Source of the DNA: Gemmobacter megaterium
Lineage (GTDB): Bacteria; Pseudomonadota; Alphaproteobacteria; Rhodobacterales; Rhodobacteraceae
Reading direction: 5' to 3'
DNA: 64,000 bases
Assembly (NCBI RefSeq): GCF_900156815.1
Contig: NZ_FTOT01000007.1
Location: forward strand, 154,754-218,753
Shown here: positions 28,348 through 39,114 of the stretch, piece by piece
Position numbering within the stretch: position 1 is the stretch's first letter
Layout of the letters: each line of letters begins with the position of its first letter
Notes under the pieces: model-generated
What the model saw: the letters and a program-made list of their open reading frames with translations, nothing else
Told to the model about the DNA's origin: nothing
Database searches by the model: none
Program-made: the position numbers and the translations under genes

Positions 28348-28548
28348 TAAATTCTCATATTAATAATACATAGGTAAACAATTATCTTGTGGATCTTATG
28401 CAGGCTTGGCATCCTTGCCTGGTAAACCGACAATGGCCTGATGAATCCGCCCCCTGTCGCAGATCCGGCATTCCCTGCCGAAGATCCGCAGTGCGGGCCG
28501 GACCAACCCGCGCGCCAAGGTCGGAAAGACCCGTACGAGAGGTAGTCA

Positions 28549-29742
28549 ATGACCACACAGACCCCAAACCTGGAGGAATTTCGCCAGGATATACGCCGGT
28601 TCCTGAACCAACTGCCGGACAGCCTTGTAGAGAAAGGCCGCCTAGGACGCGCTTTGGCCAAAGAGGATTACGCGCTCTGGCACCAGATGCTTCATGCGAG
28701 GGGATGGTTAGCCGGGACATGGCCAGAGGAATTCGGTGGCGCCGGATGGAACGCCATGCAGCGCCATATTTTCGAAGAAGAAAGCGCCCTTGCCCATGCG
28801 CCCCGCGTATTGCCGTTCGGCATAACCATGCTGGGGCCCGTGCTACAGAAATTCGGCACCAAGGCGCAGCAGGATCACTACCTGCCGCGCATCCTGGATG
28901 GCAGGGACTGGTGGTGTCAGGGCTATTCCGAACCCGGAGCTGGGTCGGATCTTGCCTCGCTCAAGACCTCTGCCCGGCGCGAGGGTGACCACTATATCGT
29001 CAACGGGCAAAAAACCTGGACGACGCTGGCGCATTACGCCAACTGGATCTTTTGCCTTGTCCGCACGAATCCGCAAGCCGCCAAGCCACAGGAGGGCATT
29101 TCCTTCCTGCTGATCGACATGGCGACGCCCGGCATCACCGTGCGGCCCATCGTCCTGCTGGATGGTTCGGCCGAGGTGAATGAAGTGTTCTTCGACAATG
29201 TGAAAGTGCCGGTCGAGAATCTGGTGGGAGAGGAGAACCGCGGCTGGACCTGCGCCAAGTACCTGCTGACACACGAGCGCACGAATATCACTGGCGTGGG
29301 CTTCGCCACGGCGGGGCTGGATGCGGTAAAGCGGATGGCGGCAGCCCAGGTTGCCGATGGCCGCCCGCTGCTGGAAAATCCTGCATTTTCCTTGCGCCTT
29401 GCCAGGGTGGAAATTGCGCTGATGGCGCTTTCCGCGACGAACCTGCGCATGATATCGGCAGCCGCCGCAGGTCAGGCGCCGGGCGTTGAAAGCTCGATGC
29501 TCAAGGTCAAGGGAACGCAGGTCCGTCAGGCGATCAACGATCTGATGCGACGGGCGATCGGGCCGCTTGCGCTGGCCTTTCCGTCCGAGGCTGTCGACGG
29601 CGCAAATGATGGTCATCCGCCCGGACCGCCCGAGGCTGCGGCCGGACTGCGCCAGTACATGAACAACCGCAAGCTGTCGATCTATGGCGGCTCGAACGAA
29701 ATCCAGCGCGGCATCATCGCCAAGACGATGCTGGGGCTTTGA
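28549..29742 (+). CDS. acyl-CoA dehydrogenase, catalytic-Glu subunit of a probable heteromeric pair
   Basis: FAD-dependent acyl-CoA dehydrogenase of 397 residues. N-terminal, beta-barrel (QGYSEPGAGSDLASLKT, GQKTWTT) and C-terminal helical domains are present. The C-terminus has the catalytic-base segment SIYGGSNEIQRGIIA. However, the FAD-binding R-x-x-x-F-G element and the QMHGGIG-type loop of ordinary homotetramers are missing. The next gene (29753) has those but lacks the catalytic segment. This complementarity is the hallmark of alpha2beta2 dehydrogenases such as FadE28-FadE29 in steroid side-chain degradation. A GAGG-type site precedes the ATG. Confidence 0.88.
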   Translation: MTTQTPNLEEFRQDIRRFLNQLPDSLVEKGRLGRALAKEDYALWHQMLHARGWLAGTWPEEFGGAGWNAMQRHIFEEESALAHAPRVLPFGITMLGPVLQKFGTKAQQDHYLPRILDGRDWWCQGYSEPGAGSDLASLKTSARREGDHYIVNGQKTWTTLAHYANWIFCLVRTNPQAAKPQEGISFLLIDMATPGITVRPIVLLDGSAEVNEVFFDNVKVPVENLVGEENRGWTCAKYLLTHERTNITGVGFATAGLDAVKRMAAAQVADGRPLLENPAFSLRLARVEIALMALSATNLRMISAAAAGQAPGVESSMLKVKGTQVRQAINDLMRRAIGPLALAFPSEAVDGANDGHPPGPPEAAAGLRQYMNNRKLSIYGGSNEIQRGIIAKTMLGL

Positions 29743-29752
29743 GGGGCGCGCC

Positions 29753-30799
29753 ATGGACATTTCGCTGACCGAAGAACGCCGCATGTTGCAGGACAGTCTG
29801 CGCCGCACGCTGGCACGCGAGCCCTCGGGGCCCGGCCTGTGGTCCACCCTGGCCGAACTGGGGGCCGGGGCCGCAGTCTTGCCCGAAGACGCGGGCGGCT
29901 TTGGGGGAACAGGCGCAGATATCGCCCTGGTTGCCACCGAACTGGGCCGCGCGGGCGCGGGCGTGCCGATGATAGACAGTGTCCTGTTGGGGGCCGGTGT
30001 GTTGCACGCGGCGGGCGGCTACTCCGATCTGGTCGAAGCGCTTGCGAACGGCACGGCCCGCGCCGCAGTCGCGGATCTGGAACCGGGGCGGCGATATGAC
30101 AGTGGCGCCGACTGCCGGGCCAGGGAAACGGGCGATCACTGGCAGTTGACGGGGCGCAAGTCGCCGGTTGTCGGCGGGGCAGATGCGGACTGGCTGATCG
30201 TGACCGCCCAAGGCGCCGATGGACCGGGGCTTTGGCTGGTTCAGGCCGATGCGCCCGGACTGAGCCGTCGTCCCTACCCGCTGATGGACGGTAGCGAGGG
30301 CGCCGATATCGAGTTCGCGTCGACGCCCGCCCGCTGGCTGGGCGGTGCAACCCTGCTGGACCGGCCCATCGCTGCCGCAACGCTGGCGGTTTGCGCCGAT
30401 GCCGTGGGCACCATGGACCGCGTGCTGGAGATGACGGCAGAGTACCTGCGCACCCGCAAGCAGTTCGGGCAACCCATCGGCAAGTTTCAGGCACTGGCCC
30501 ATCGCATGGCCGATCTGCTGATCGAGGCGGAACAGGCAAGATCGGCCGTGGCCAACCTCGCCGAACATCTTGACGCCGCACCCGCGGTGCGGATGCGCTA
30601 TCTGAGCGCGGCCAAGGTCACTGTGGGCGAAGCCGCTGTCCTGGTGGCAGAAGAGTCGATCCAGATGCACGGCGGCATCGGGCTGACCCAGGAATACGGG
30701 CTGGGCCCGCTGGTGCGCCGCCTGTTGGCGGCAGATGCACGATTTGGCGATGCCGACTACCATCTGGAACGGTTTGCCCGCCTGTCGCAAAGCGACTGA
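29753..30799 (+). CDS. acyl-CoA dehydrogenase, FAD-loop subunit of a probable heteromeric pair
   Basis: A short (348-residue) acyl-CoA dehydrogenase-like protein starting 10 bases after its partner. It keeps the FAD-contacting elements RTRKQFGQPIGKFQALAHRMADL and SIQMHGGIGLTQEYGLGP. It lacks a GGTxEI-type catalytic Glu segment: the C-terminus ends ADYHLERFARLSQSD. It therefore probably cannot work alone and pairs with the product of 28549. ATG 29753 was chosen; upstream in-frame ATGs lie within the partner gene. A hairpin at 30823-30846 follows. Confidence 0.87.
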   Translation: MDISLTEERRMLQDSLRRTLAREPSGPGLWSTLAELGAGAAVLPEDAGGFGGTGADIALVATELGRAGAGVPMIDSVLLGAGVLHAAGGYSDLVEALANGTARAAVADLEPGRRYDSGADCRARETGDHWQLTGRKSPVVGGADADWLIVTAQGADGPGLWLVQADAPGLSRRPYPLMDGSEGADIEFASTPARWLGGATLLDRPIAAATLAVCADAVGTMDRVLEMTAEYLRTRKQFGQPIGKFQALAHRMADLLIEAEQARSAVANLAEHLDAAPAVRMRYLSAAKVTVGEAAVLVAEESIQMHGGIGLTQEYGLGPLVRRLLAADARFGDADYHLERFARLSQSD

Positions 30800-30822
30800 G
30801 GCGACGCGACCCGGCGAAGATC

Positions 30823-30846
30823 GGCGGCAGGCCTGGGCCCGCCGCC
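30823..30846. terminator. hairpin between convergent operons
   Basis: GGCGGC (30823-30828) pairs with GCCGCC (30841-30846), with an inner GGCC/GGCC pairing. It lies between the convergent stops of the acyl-CoA dehydrogenase pair and cluster ligase 2. Confidence 0.45.
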
Positions 30847-30865
30847 GCAGTCGCCGGAGGAAACC

Positions 30866-32389
30866 CTAGATGCTGCGGCCCGTTCTGGCCCAGTATTGTT
30901 CTCGCAGCTTGCGCTTGAACACCTTGCCAGAGGCATCGCGCGGCATGTCAGCATCCACCACGATTGTGCGGGGCACCATGTAGCGCGCAATGCGTCCTGC
31001 CAGAAACTCGCGTACCGCATCGGCGCTAATGTCCTGGCCTGGCTCCGGCGCCAGAATGGCACAGACGCTTTCCCCAAGATCGGGGTCGGGAATACCAAAG
31101 ACAGCCACATCCAGCACGCCGGGAAATTCCAGAATCGCGGCCTCGATCTGCGCGGGATAGATATTGACCCCACCCGCGATGATCATGTCGCGCTTGCGGT
31201 CGGACAGGAACAGATACCCATCCTCGTCAAGATAGCCCATGTCGCCAGAGGTAATCAGGCCATTCCGCTCGATCGCGGCACGATCCTCGGGGCGCTTGTG
31301 ATAGGTGAACTCTGCCGTCGTGGCGACACGCCCGTAGATCTCGCCGATCTCTCCGGTCGGGCACGGATTGCCGTGGTCATCATGGATCTCCAGCGTGGCA
31401 GATGGCACTTTTCGCCCCACAGAGCCGGGCTTGCGCTGCAAATCTTCCGGCGTTGCCCATGTAAGGGCGCTGGTCTCTGTGCTGCCGTAGAATTCATACA
31501 GCACCGGCCCCCACCAGCGCAGGATCGCCAGCTTGACCTCGGCCGGACACGGCGCACCCGCGCAGACCACATGCCTGAGCGACGACAGATCATGGCGCAG
31601 CTTCACCGCCTCGGGCAACTTCAGCAGCCGGATGAGCATTGTCGGAACAATGAACATCGTGGTGATCCGGTGCGCCGCGATCAGTCGCAGCGTGTCCTCG
31701 GCATCGAAACGGGGCATCAAGACCAGTTCGCCGCCGCCATGAAACGTGCCGTTGCCAAAGCGGTTCGGCGCGGAATGATAGAGCGGCGTTGGCAGCAGCG
31801 TGCGCGCATCCGGCACGAACAGCCCATTGTACCCTTCGGTGTTCGGTATGTTCTGGCCAAGGCGCAGGACACCTTTGGGGTTTCCTGTCGTGCCCGAGGT
31901 ATACAGCATGGCGGAACTCGGTCCGGGCAGCGGCGCCTCATGGGAAGGATGGTCCCGCAGGATATCTGCCAGCGGCTCTGCACCCGCCGGCGGCTGACAC
32001 ACGGAGGGGGAAAGCCGATAGGCCGCCGCCAACTCCTCTGGCACCTCCACAGCCACGATCAGCAGGCGGGCCACGAGGTCTTGCGGCCACTCCGGCATCT
32101 GGCGATGCAACAGATCGGAATGGCCGATAACGGCCGCCGCATCGCAATCGTCGATCACATAGGCTGCTTCGCGCGCGGTAAAATGCCAGTTGACCGGCAC
32201 AGCGACCGCGCCCAGCAATGTCACCGCCAGGGTTGCCGTCAGAAACGCGATGTCATTGCGCAACAACAGCACCACGCGGCTGCCCTGTCCTACCCCTGCC
32301 ACGTGTAATCTGGTCGCAAGGCGGCGGGCGTCTGCGATCACCTCGTCACCAGTCTGGCTGCGGTCGCCCGACAGAACCCGATGGGCCAT
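30866..32389 (-). CDS. acyl-CoA synthetase, AMP-forming (cluster ligase 2)
   Basis: A 507-residue ANL ligase. Features are AMLYTSGTTGNPKGVLR, YEFYGSTETSALTWA, TSGDMGYLDEDGYLFLSDRKRDMIIAGGVNIYP and the C-terminal catalytic lysine in PRDASGKVFKRKLRE. The ATG at 32389 follows GGGGAGGTAGCC; a longer frame would extend into the hydratase gene. It is the last gene of the seven-gene minus-strand operon starting at 39042. It starts three bases after the hydratase stop, so the two are tightly coupled. Substrate unknown; presumably a pathway acid. Confidence 0.9.
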   Translation of the reverse strand: MAHRVLSGDRSQTGDEVIADARRLATRLHVAGVGQGSRVVLLLRNDIAFLTATLAVTLLGAVAVPVNWHFTAREAAYVIDDCDAAAVIGHSDLLHRQMPEWPQDLVARLLIVAVEVPEELAAAYRLSPSVCQPPAGAEPLADILRDHPSHEAPLPGPSSAMLYTSGTTGNPKGVLRLGQNIPNTEGYNGLFVPDARTLLPTPLYHSAPNRFGNGTFHGGGELVLMPRFDAEDTLRLIAAHRITTMFIVPTMLIRLLKLPEAVKLRHDLSSLRHVVCAGAPCPAEVKLAILRWWGPVLYEFYGSTETSALTWATPEDLQRKPGSVGRKVPSATLEIHDDHGNPCPTGEIGEIYGRVATTAEFTYHKRPEDRAAIERNGLITSGDMGYLDEDGYLFLSDRKRDMIIAGGVNIYPAQIEAAILEFPGVLDVAVFGIPDPDLGESVCAILAPEPGQDISADAVREFLAGRIARYMVPRTIVVDADMPRDASGKVFKRKLREQYWARTGRSI

Positions 32390-32391
32390 GG

Positions 32392-33171
32392 CTACCTCCC
32401 CTTGAACACTGGCTTGCGCTTTTCGGAAAAGGCGCGCACCCCCTCCTCGAAATCCTCGGAGTTGAAGGCGGTGTCCTGGCACAGGGTTTCCAGCCGCAGC
32501 GCGTCGTCGAGCGAACTGTTGCCCGCAGCCAGCACCTGACGCTTGATCATGGCAAGCGATGTGGTCGCCCCCGCCGCCAACCGATGGGCCAAGGCCATTG
32601 CCGCAGGCAGGGCGGCGCCGGACTCGGTCAGTTCGGTGATCAGGCCGATCGCCTCGGCCTCGACGGCGCCAAGGCTCTGGCTCAGCATGGCCAGCCGCGT
32701 GGTGCGCGCCTCGCCGATGCGCCTGGCCAACATATAAAGCGCACCGCCATCCGGCGAGGCACCGATGCGGGCAAAGGTCAGTTGAAAACTGGCATCCCGC
32801 GCCGCCACGATCAGATCTGCCGAAAGCGCCAGCGAAAACCCCACTCCTGCCGCGGGCCCGTTCACCGCCGCAATCACCGGAACAGGAATTTCCCGCAACA
32901 GGCGCGTGATGGGGTTGATCCCTGCGATCATCTGCCGCCCAACCTTGCCGCGCCGCGCCAGGATTGTGGACAGATCCAGATCTGCGCCCGAACAGAACCC
33001 CCGCCCTGCCCCGGTCAGCACGATGGCGCGCGCCTGCGGGTCCATCAGCTCTGCGCGCAGCGTTGCAATCAGCCCTTCGCGCATGTCCATGGACAGCGGA
33101 TTCAGCCGGTCGGGCCGGTTCAGCGTCAATGTCAGAACGCCGCCGTCGCGGGCGATTTCAAGATCGCTCAT
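32392..33171 (-). CDS. enoyl-CoA hydratase/isomerase (crotonase family)
   Basis: A 259-residue crotonase-fold enzyme. The oxyanion-hole segments are visible as LTGAGRGFCSGADLDLS and AAVNGPAAGVGFSLALSADLIVA. The second region GASPDGGALYMLARRIGEARTTRLAM carries Asp rather than Glu near the usual catalytic site, as in many isomerase or PaaG-like members. It may hydrate or isomerise enoyl-CoA intermediates. Length is normal. It lies between the thiolase and ligase 2 in the minus-strand operon. Confidence 0.9.
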   Translation of the reverse strand: MSDLEIARDGGVLTLTLNRPDRLNPLSMDMREGLIATLRAELMDPQARAIVLTGAGRGFCSGADLDLSTILARRGKVGRQMIAGINPITRLLREIPVPVIAAVNGPAAGVGFSLALSADLIVAARDASFQLTFARIGASPDGGALYMLARRIGEARTTRLAMLSQSLGAVEAEAIGLITELTESGAALPAAMALAHRLAAGATTSLAMIKRQVLAAGNSSLDDALRLETLCQDTAFNSEDFEEGVRAFSEKRKPVFKGR

Positions 33172-33197
33172 GTCACGTCCTCCCCAGGCGTGGATGA

Positions 33198-34403
33198 TCA
33201 GACGCCGTAACGCCCGATGATCGACAGCGCGCAGACATTCTGATGCGGCATCCCGCCCAGATTATGCGTCATGCACAGCGATGGCTCTTTCTCGCGCTGG
33301 CGCGGACCGGCGCGGCCCTGAAGTTGCAGATACATCTCGTAGATCATCCGCAGACCCGAGGCGCCGATGGGATGGCCAAAGCACTTCAGCCCGCCATCAA
33401 TCTGGCATGGAATGGTTCCATCGGCATCATAGAAGCCATCCATCACATCCTTGACCGCCTGTCCCTCGCCCGAGATGAACAAATCCTCCATCGTGACCAG
33501 TTCAGTGACCGAGAAGCAGTCATGGACCTCCAGCAGGCTGATCTGGTCGCGCGGGCGCGTCACGCCAGCCTCCTTGTAGGCACGCTGGGCTGCGACACGG
33601 GTGGTGGCGAAATAGCTGCCATCCCAGGCATTGTATTGCGCCTCGAAACCGTTCGAGACGGCAAGTTGCAGTGCCTTGACGGTGATCAGATCCGTCTTGC
33701 CCAGCGCCTTGGCGATTTCGGGGGTGGTGACGATGGCGCAGGCAGATCCGTCAGACACGCCGCAGCAATCATAAAGCCCCAGGGGTTCGGCAATGATCTG
33801 GGCATTCATCACGGTTTCCTCGGTGATGATGTTGCGCAGATGGGCCTTGGGGTTCTTGGCGCCATTCGCGTGGCTTTTCACCGAAACATGCGCAATGGCG
33901 CGCTTGAGGTCGATGGCCGACACGCCATGCTTGGCACGATACGCAGTGGCAAGCTGCGCAAACGAGCCGGGGGCCGAGGCATTGGCCCAGAACAGATCGT
34001 TCACCGACCCACGGTTGCGCTGGGGCAACCCGCCGTATCCGGTATCCTTGAGCTTCTCCACCCCGATGGCCAAGGCGATGTCGCAAGCGCCCGAAGCCAC
34101 GGCATAGACCGCGCCGCGAAACGCCTCGGTGCCGGAGGCGCAGTAGTTCTCCACCCGCGTCACCGGAATGTTCGGCAAACGCAGCCCGAACGACGCCGGA
34201 ACCGCAGATTTGCCGACGTGCTGTTCCTCGATCGCGGTGCCCAGCCACGCAGCCTCGATCTGGCTTTTCTCGATGCCGGCATCTGCCAACGCCTCGACAA
34301 ATGCCTCGACCATCAGGTCTTCGGCGTTGTCCATCCAGCGTTCGCCAAAGCGCGAACATCCCATGCCCAGAATGGCAACCTTGTCCTTGATACCCGAGGC
34401 CAT
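33198..34403 (-). CDS. SCP2-type thiolase (lipid-transfer/acetyl-CoA acetyltransferase family)
   Basis: A 401-residue thiolase of the SCP2/archaeal type. The nucleophile is Cys88 in VENYCASGTEAF. Other family elements are EVHDCFSVTELV, GGLKCFGHPIGASGLRM and THNLGG. The ATG at 34403 lies one base after the stop of the HMGCS-like/DUF35 gene, so the two products are made together. In archaea, a thiolase of this type, an HMG-CoA synthase and a DUF35 protein form one complex. In steroid degraders, related Ltp-type enzymes with DUF35 partners act as retro-aldolases. Either thiolytic or aldolytic C-C cleavage is possible. Confidence 0.9.
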   Translation of the reverse strand: MASGIKDKVAILGMGCSRFGERWMDNAEDLMVEAFVEALADAGIEKSQIEAAWLGTAIEEQHVGKSAVPASFGLRLPNIPVTRVENYCASGTEAFRGAVYAVASGACDIALAIGVEKLKDTGYGGLPQRNRGSVNDLFWANASAPGSFAQLATAYRAKHGVSAIDLKRAIAHVSVKSHANGAKNPKAHLRNIITEETVMNAQIIAEPLGLYDCCGVSDGSACAIVTTPEIAKALGKTDLITVKALQLAVSNGFEAQYNAWDGSYFATTRVAAQRAYKEAGVTRPRDQISLLEVHDCFSVTELVTMEDLFISGEGQAVKDVMDGFYDADGTIPCQIDGGLKCFGHPIGASGLRMIYEMYLQLQGRAGPRQREKEPSLCMTHNLGGMPHQNVCALSIIGRYGV

Positions 34404-34404
34404 G

Positions 34405-35886
34405 TCAGTTTCCTTTCCCAGCAGACTGCGCGCCCGCAACGGGCGAGGCTTTCCAGAAATAGCGGCGGAAACCCCGCCGCGGGTCATAGTCCTTGACGCG
34501 GAACATCATCTTCATCTGTTGACCGACCTGAAGGTCGGCGTCGGGGTCGATGTCGGTGAAATCCGCCATCATCCGGCCGCCGCCCTCGAACTGGATCATC
34601 CCGAAATACTGCGGCGGATCGGGCGTATAGGTCAGGCGATCCGCCGTGAAGGAATTGATTGCCGCAGGTGTATCTGCAAAGCGGTGCGGATCCTGACTGT
34701 CGATGGCGCCACAGTTCGGATTGACACAGATGCGCGAGGCCGGAAACTGCGCGGTGCCACAAGCGCGGCAGCACCCCCCGATCAGCGATTGCGACATGCC
34801 TTTGTTGCGGTACAGGGTCGAAAGGCCGGTGTTCTTGTCCACCTCTGCGCGGATCCCGTACTCCATCGTCAAAAGGTCGTTGAAGGCCAGATAGCGGGAG
34901 TAGCGCGTTTCCTCGCGACGTCGCGCCATGGCACCTGCCAGGCCCGCCCGCGGGGCAAGGCGGGCAATCGCCTCGGTCACCTCAAAGATCAGCACATCGC
35001 ACCCCTGGCCAAAGCCGGCAACAAGGATCCGGTCCCCCGGCCGGGCCTGTTCAAGCGCGCCCGCCAACATCAAGAGCGGATGGGCACAGCCCACCTCACC
35101 CACATTGGCCTGAAGGTTGTCGGCCACCGCCGCCTCGGGAATACCCACTGCCTTGGCGATCTGACCGGCAACCTTTTTTGCCGCAACCGGAAAGATGAAC
35201 CGTGCGATCCCGGCCGCGTCGATGCCGGTGCTGGCCAGCGCGTCGCGGATGGTCTGAGGGACGATCTTCAGATAGCCCTCGTCGCGGATCCAGCGCTCTT
35301 CCCAGGTATAGTCGTGCTCATGTCCTTCGCCGCGAAAATGATCGACGAAGTCCACCGCCTGCGTGTGCTGCCCGATCAGCCGGGCGATCACGTCGTCACC
35401 CTGTCCCACGACCAGCGCCGCCGCGCCGTCACCACGGGTCATTTCCAGGGTGCTGGCCGCCTTGGTCTTGCTGCGCTCGGACGCCACCACGACCAGTGGC
35501 CCACCAAACCCCGGTGCGGCCCTGAGCGCAGCACTTAGCGCCGACGTCCCCGCGCGCTGCGACGACGCAACATCCAGTGTCAGCAGCCCGACAGGCAGGG
35601 CAAGGGCATCGGCCACGATGCCGGCATTCTGGCGATCCAGAAACGGAAAGGTGGTCGAGGCCATCCAGACACCCGAAACTGCCGCCGCATCCTGTCCGGC
35701 GAGCGCGTCGCGGACCGCCTCGACCGCCATGGTCACGGCATCTTCGTCCCAGTTTGCGGTAGTGCGTTCGCCCTTTGCCAGCCCTTTCAGGCCCGGCGCG
35801 ACCCATGCATGGGTACGGGCGATTTCCGACCTTTGCAGACGTGCCTTTGGCAGATAGGCGCCGTAGGCGATCACTCCGATGTCCAT
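34405..35886 (-). CDS. HMG-CoA synthase-like / DUF35 (zinc ribbon-OB fold) fusion protein
   Basis: A 493-residue two-domain protein. Residues 1-315 are a thiolase-fold domain of the HMG-CoA synthase/KASIII type (WMASTTFPFLDRQNAG, VVVASERSK, NVGEVGCAHPLLMLAGAL). Residues 360-480 are a DUF35 module with a zinc ribbon (Cys373, Cys376, Cys387, Cys392) followed by an OB fold (YFGMIQFEGGGRMMADFTD). The segment where archaeal HMG-CoA synthase has its catalytic Cys reads ASSQRAGTSAL, so Gln110 (or Ser109) occupies that site. The fusion, the missing Cys and the adjacent thiolase make ordinary HMG-CoA synthesis unlikely. A role as a substrate-channelling or modified condensing/cleaving partner is inferred. 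Confidence 0.85.
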   Translation of the reverse strand: MDIGVIAYGAYLPKARLQRSEIARTHAWVAPGLKGLAKGERTTANWDEDAVTMAVEAVRDALAGQDAAAVSGVWMASTTFPFLDRQNAGIVADALALPVGLLTLDVASSQRAGTSALSAALRAAPGFGGPLVVVASERSKTKAASTLEMTRGDGAAALVVGQGDDVIARLIGQHTQAVDFVDHFRGEGHEHDYTWEERWIRDEGYLKIVPQTIRDALASTGIDAAGIARFIFPVAAKKVAGQIAKAVGIPEAAVADNLQANVGEVGCAHPLLMLAGALEQARPGDRILVAGFGQGCDVLIFEVTEAIARLAPRAGLAGAMARRREETRYSRYLAFNDLLTMEYGIRAEVDKNTGLSTLYRNKGMSQSLIGGCCRACGTAQFPASRICVNPNCGAIDSQDPHRFADTPAAINSFTADRLTYTPDPPQYFGMIQFEGGGRMMADFTDIDPDADLQVGQQMKMMFRVKDYDPRRGFRRYFWKASPVAGAQSAGKGN

Positions 35887-35915
35887 TCTGTTCCTCCCTT
35901 CGCCCGCGCGGGGCG

Positions 35916-36334
35916 CTATCCTCTCATGTCCTGATTTCGCGGCGAGATGTGGCGGAATGCACCAGATCCCTTGGCCAGCAGCGCGCCATCCTCGTTGTGG
36001 ATTTCAGCCTCGGCAAAGAACAGCCGCGATCCACCGCCGACACGACGGGCGCGGACTGTCAGCAAGTCTCCCTCGACCGCAGATGCGATGAAGTTGGTGT
36101 TCAGGCTCAGCGTGACGCAGAACTTGCGCGGCTCGCCCTCCGGGGCATGGCATCCCGCGACACCGCAGGCAAAATCCAGCAAGCTGCAATAGACCCCGCC
36201 ATGTGCGATGCCTGCACTGTTCAGCATGTCGGCCCGCAGGCGCATTTGTCCGGTGACACCTTGGGCGGTCCAGTCCAGCAGTTGGACACCCAGCATCAGA
36301 TTGAAACCCTGCGAAACCTGAATTGGCGACAGGC

Positions 36335-36338
<4 letters not shown>
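35916..36338 (-). CDS. PaaI-type hotdog thioesterase
   Basis: A 140-residue hotdog-fold protein with the PaaI-family signature NSAGIAHGGVYCSLLDFACGVAG and the strand pattern TLSLNTNFIASAVEGDLLTVRAR. Such enzymes hydrolyse acyl- or aryl-CoA esters and often rescue CoA trapped in dead-end intermediates. It overlaps ligase 3 by four bases (ATGA) and lies 29 bases upstream of the fusion gene, inside the minus-strand operon. Confidence 0.9.
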
Positions 36339-37893
<1,555 letters not shown>

Positions 37894-37897
<4 letters not shown>

Positions 37898-39042
37898 GAC
37901 TTGCCCAGGACCGAGCGACCGATGATCTCACGCATGATCTCGCCGGTACCCCCTGCAATGCGGGCCATGCGGCTATCGGCCCAGGCGCGGGCAATCGGAT
38001 ATTCCCACATGTATCCATAGCCGCCGAAAAGCTGCAAAAGTTCGTCCAGAACCCGGCTTTGCATCTCGGTCGACAACATCTTGGCCATGGCGGCATCGGT
38101 CGAATCCAGCTCTCCGCGCATGTGCATGGCAAGGCAATGATCGGTGAACACCCGCATCATCTGAACCTGCGCCTTCACCTCGGCCAGCTTGAACCGGGTG
38201 TTCTGGAAATCCGCAATCCTGCGCCCGAATGCCTTGCGGTCGGTCACGTAATCGACCGTCCACTGCAACGCGGACTCCATCGTGGCACAGCAACGCAGCG
38301 CCTGAATCAGACGCTCCTGCGGCAGTTGCTCCATCAGTTGGACAAAACCGCGCCCTTCGGCACCGATCAGATTGCTGACCGGCACGCGCACATTGTCAAA
38401 AAACAGCTCGGAGGTATCCTGCGCCTTCCAGCCGATCTTTTCCAACTTGCGACCCTTGGTGAAACCGGGCGTTCCGGCCTCGACAACGATCAGACTGGTG
38501 CCCTTTGCGCCCTGCGCAGGGTCGGTCTTGCACGCAACGATCACCAGATCGCACATGAAGCCATTGGTGATGAAGACCTTCTGGCCATTCAGAACGAAAT
38601 GGTCGCCATCCCGATCGGCACGGGTGCGGATGTTCTGCACGTCCGATCCGCCGGAAGGCTCGGTCATGGCGATGGCACCGATCGTGCGGCCTGCCACCAT
38701 ATCCGGAAGCCAGCGGTGCTTCTGCTCTTCGGTGCCGTAGTGCAGGATATAGGGCGCAACGATATCGGAATGCAGGGTGAACCCCGGCCCCAGCGCATTC
38801 GCGCGGCAGTGTTCCTCCAGGACGATGGTGGAATACAGGAAATCAGCGCCTGCGCCGCCGAATTCCTCTGGAACGGCGGGACACAGAAGGCCCGCCTCTC
38901 CGGCCTTCAGCCAGGCATCACGGCTGACCTCGCCTTCCTTTTCCCATTGCGCGTGGTGCGGTGCGATCTCGGCTTCGACAAACCGCCGGACAGACGCACG
39001 GAACGCTTCATGATCTGAATTGAAAATCGTGCGCTGAAACAT
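37894..39042 (-). CDS. acyl-CoA dehydrogenase (complete, homotetrameric type)
   Basis: A 382-residue acyl-CoA dehydrogenase carrying both halves of the active site. These are FAD elements DRKAFGRRIADFQNTRFKLAE and LFGGYGYMWEYPIARAWADSR, and the C-terminal catalytic segment AGGTGEIMREIIG. The flavin-binding segment IGAIAMTEPSGGSDVQNI is also present. This contrasts with the split pair at 28549/29753. ATG 39042 follows GGGGGAG; the longer frame upstream has no homologous sequence. It is the first gene of the minus-strand operon and faces the 39115-39137 inverted repeat. Confidence 0.92.
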
Positions 39043-39114
39043 CGCCACTCCCCCGCTGGCCAGGCTTTTTCCGGTGCGATCCTGCTCGCACGGCACTCTT
39101 CGGGAAAATTAGTG

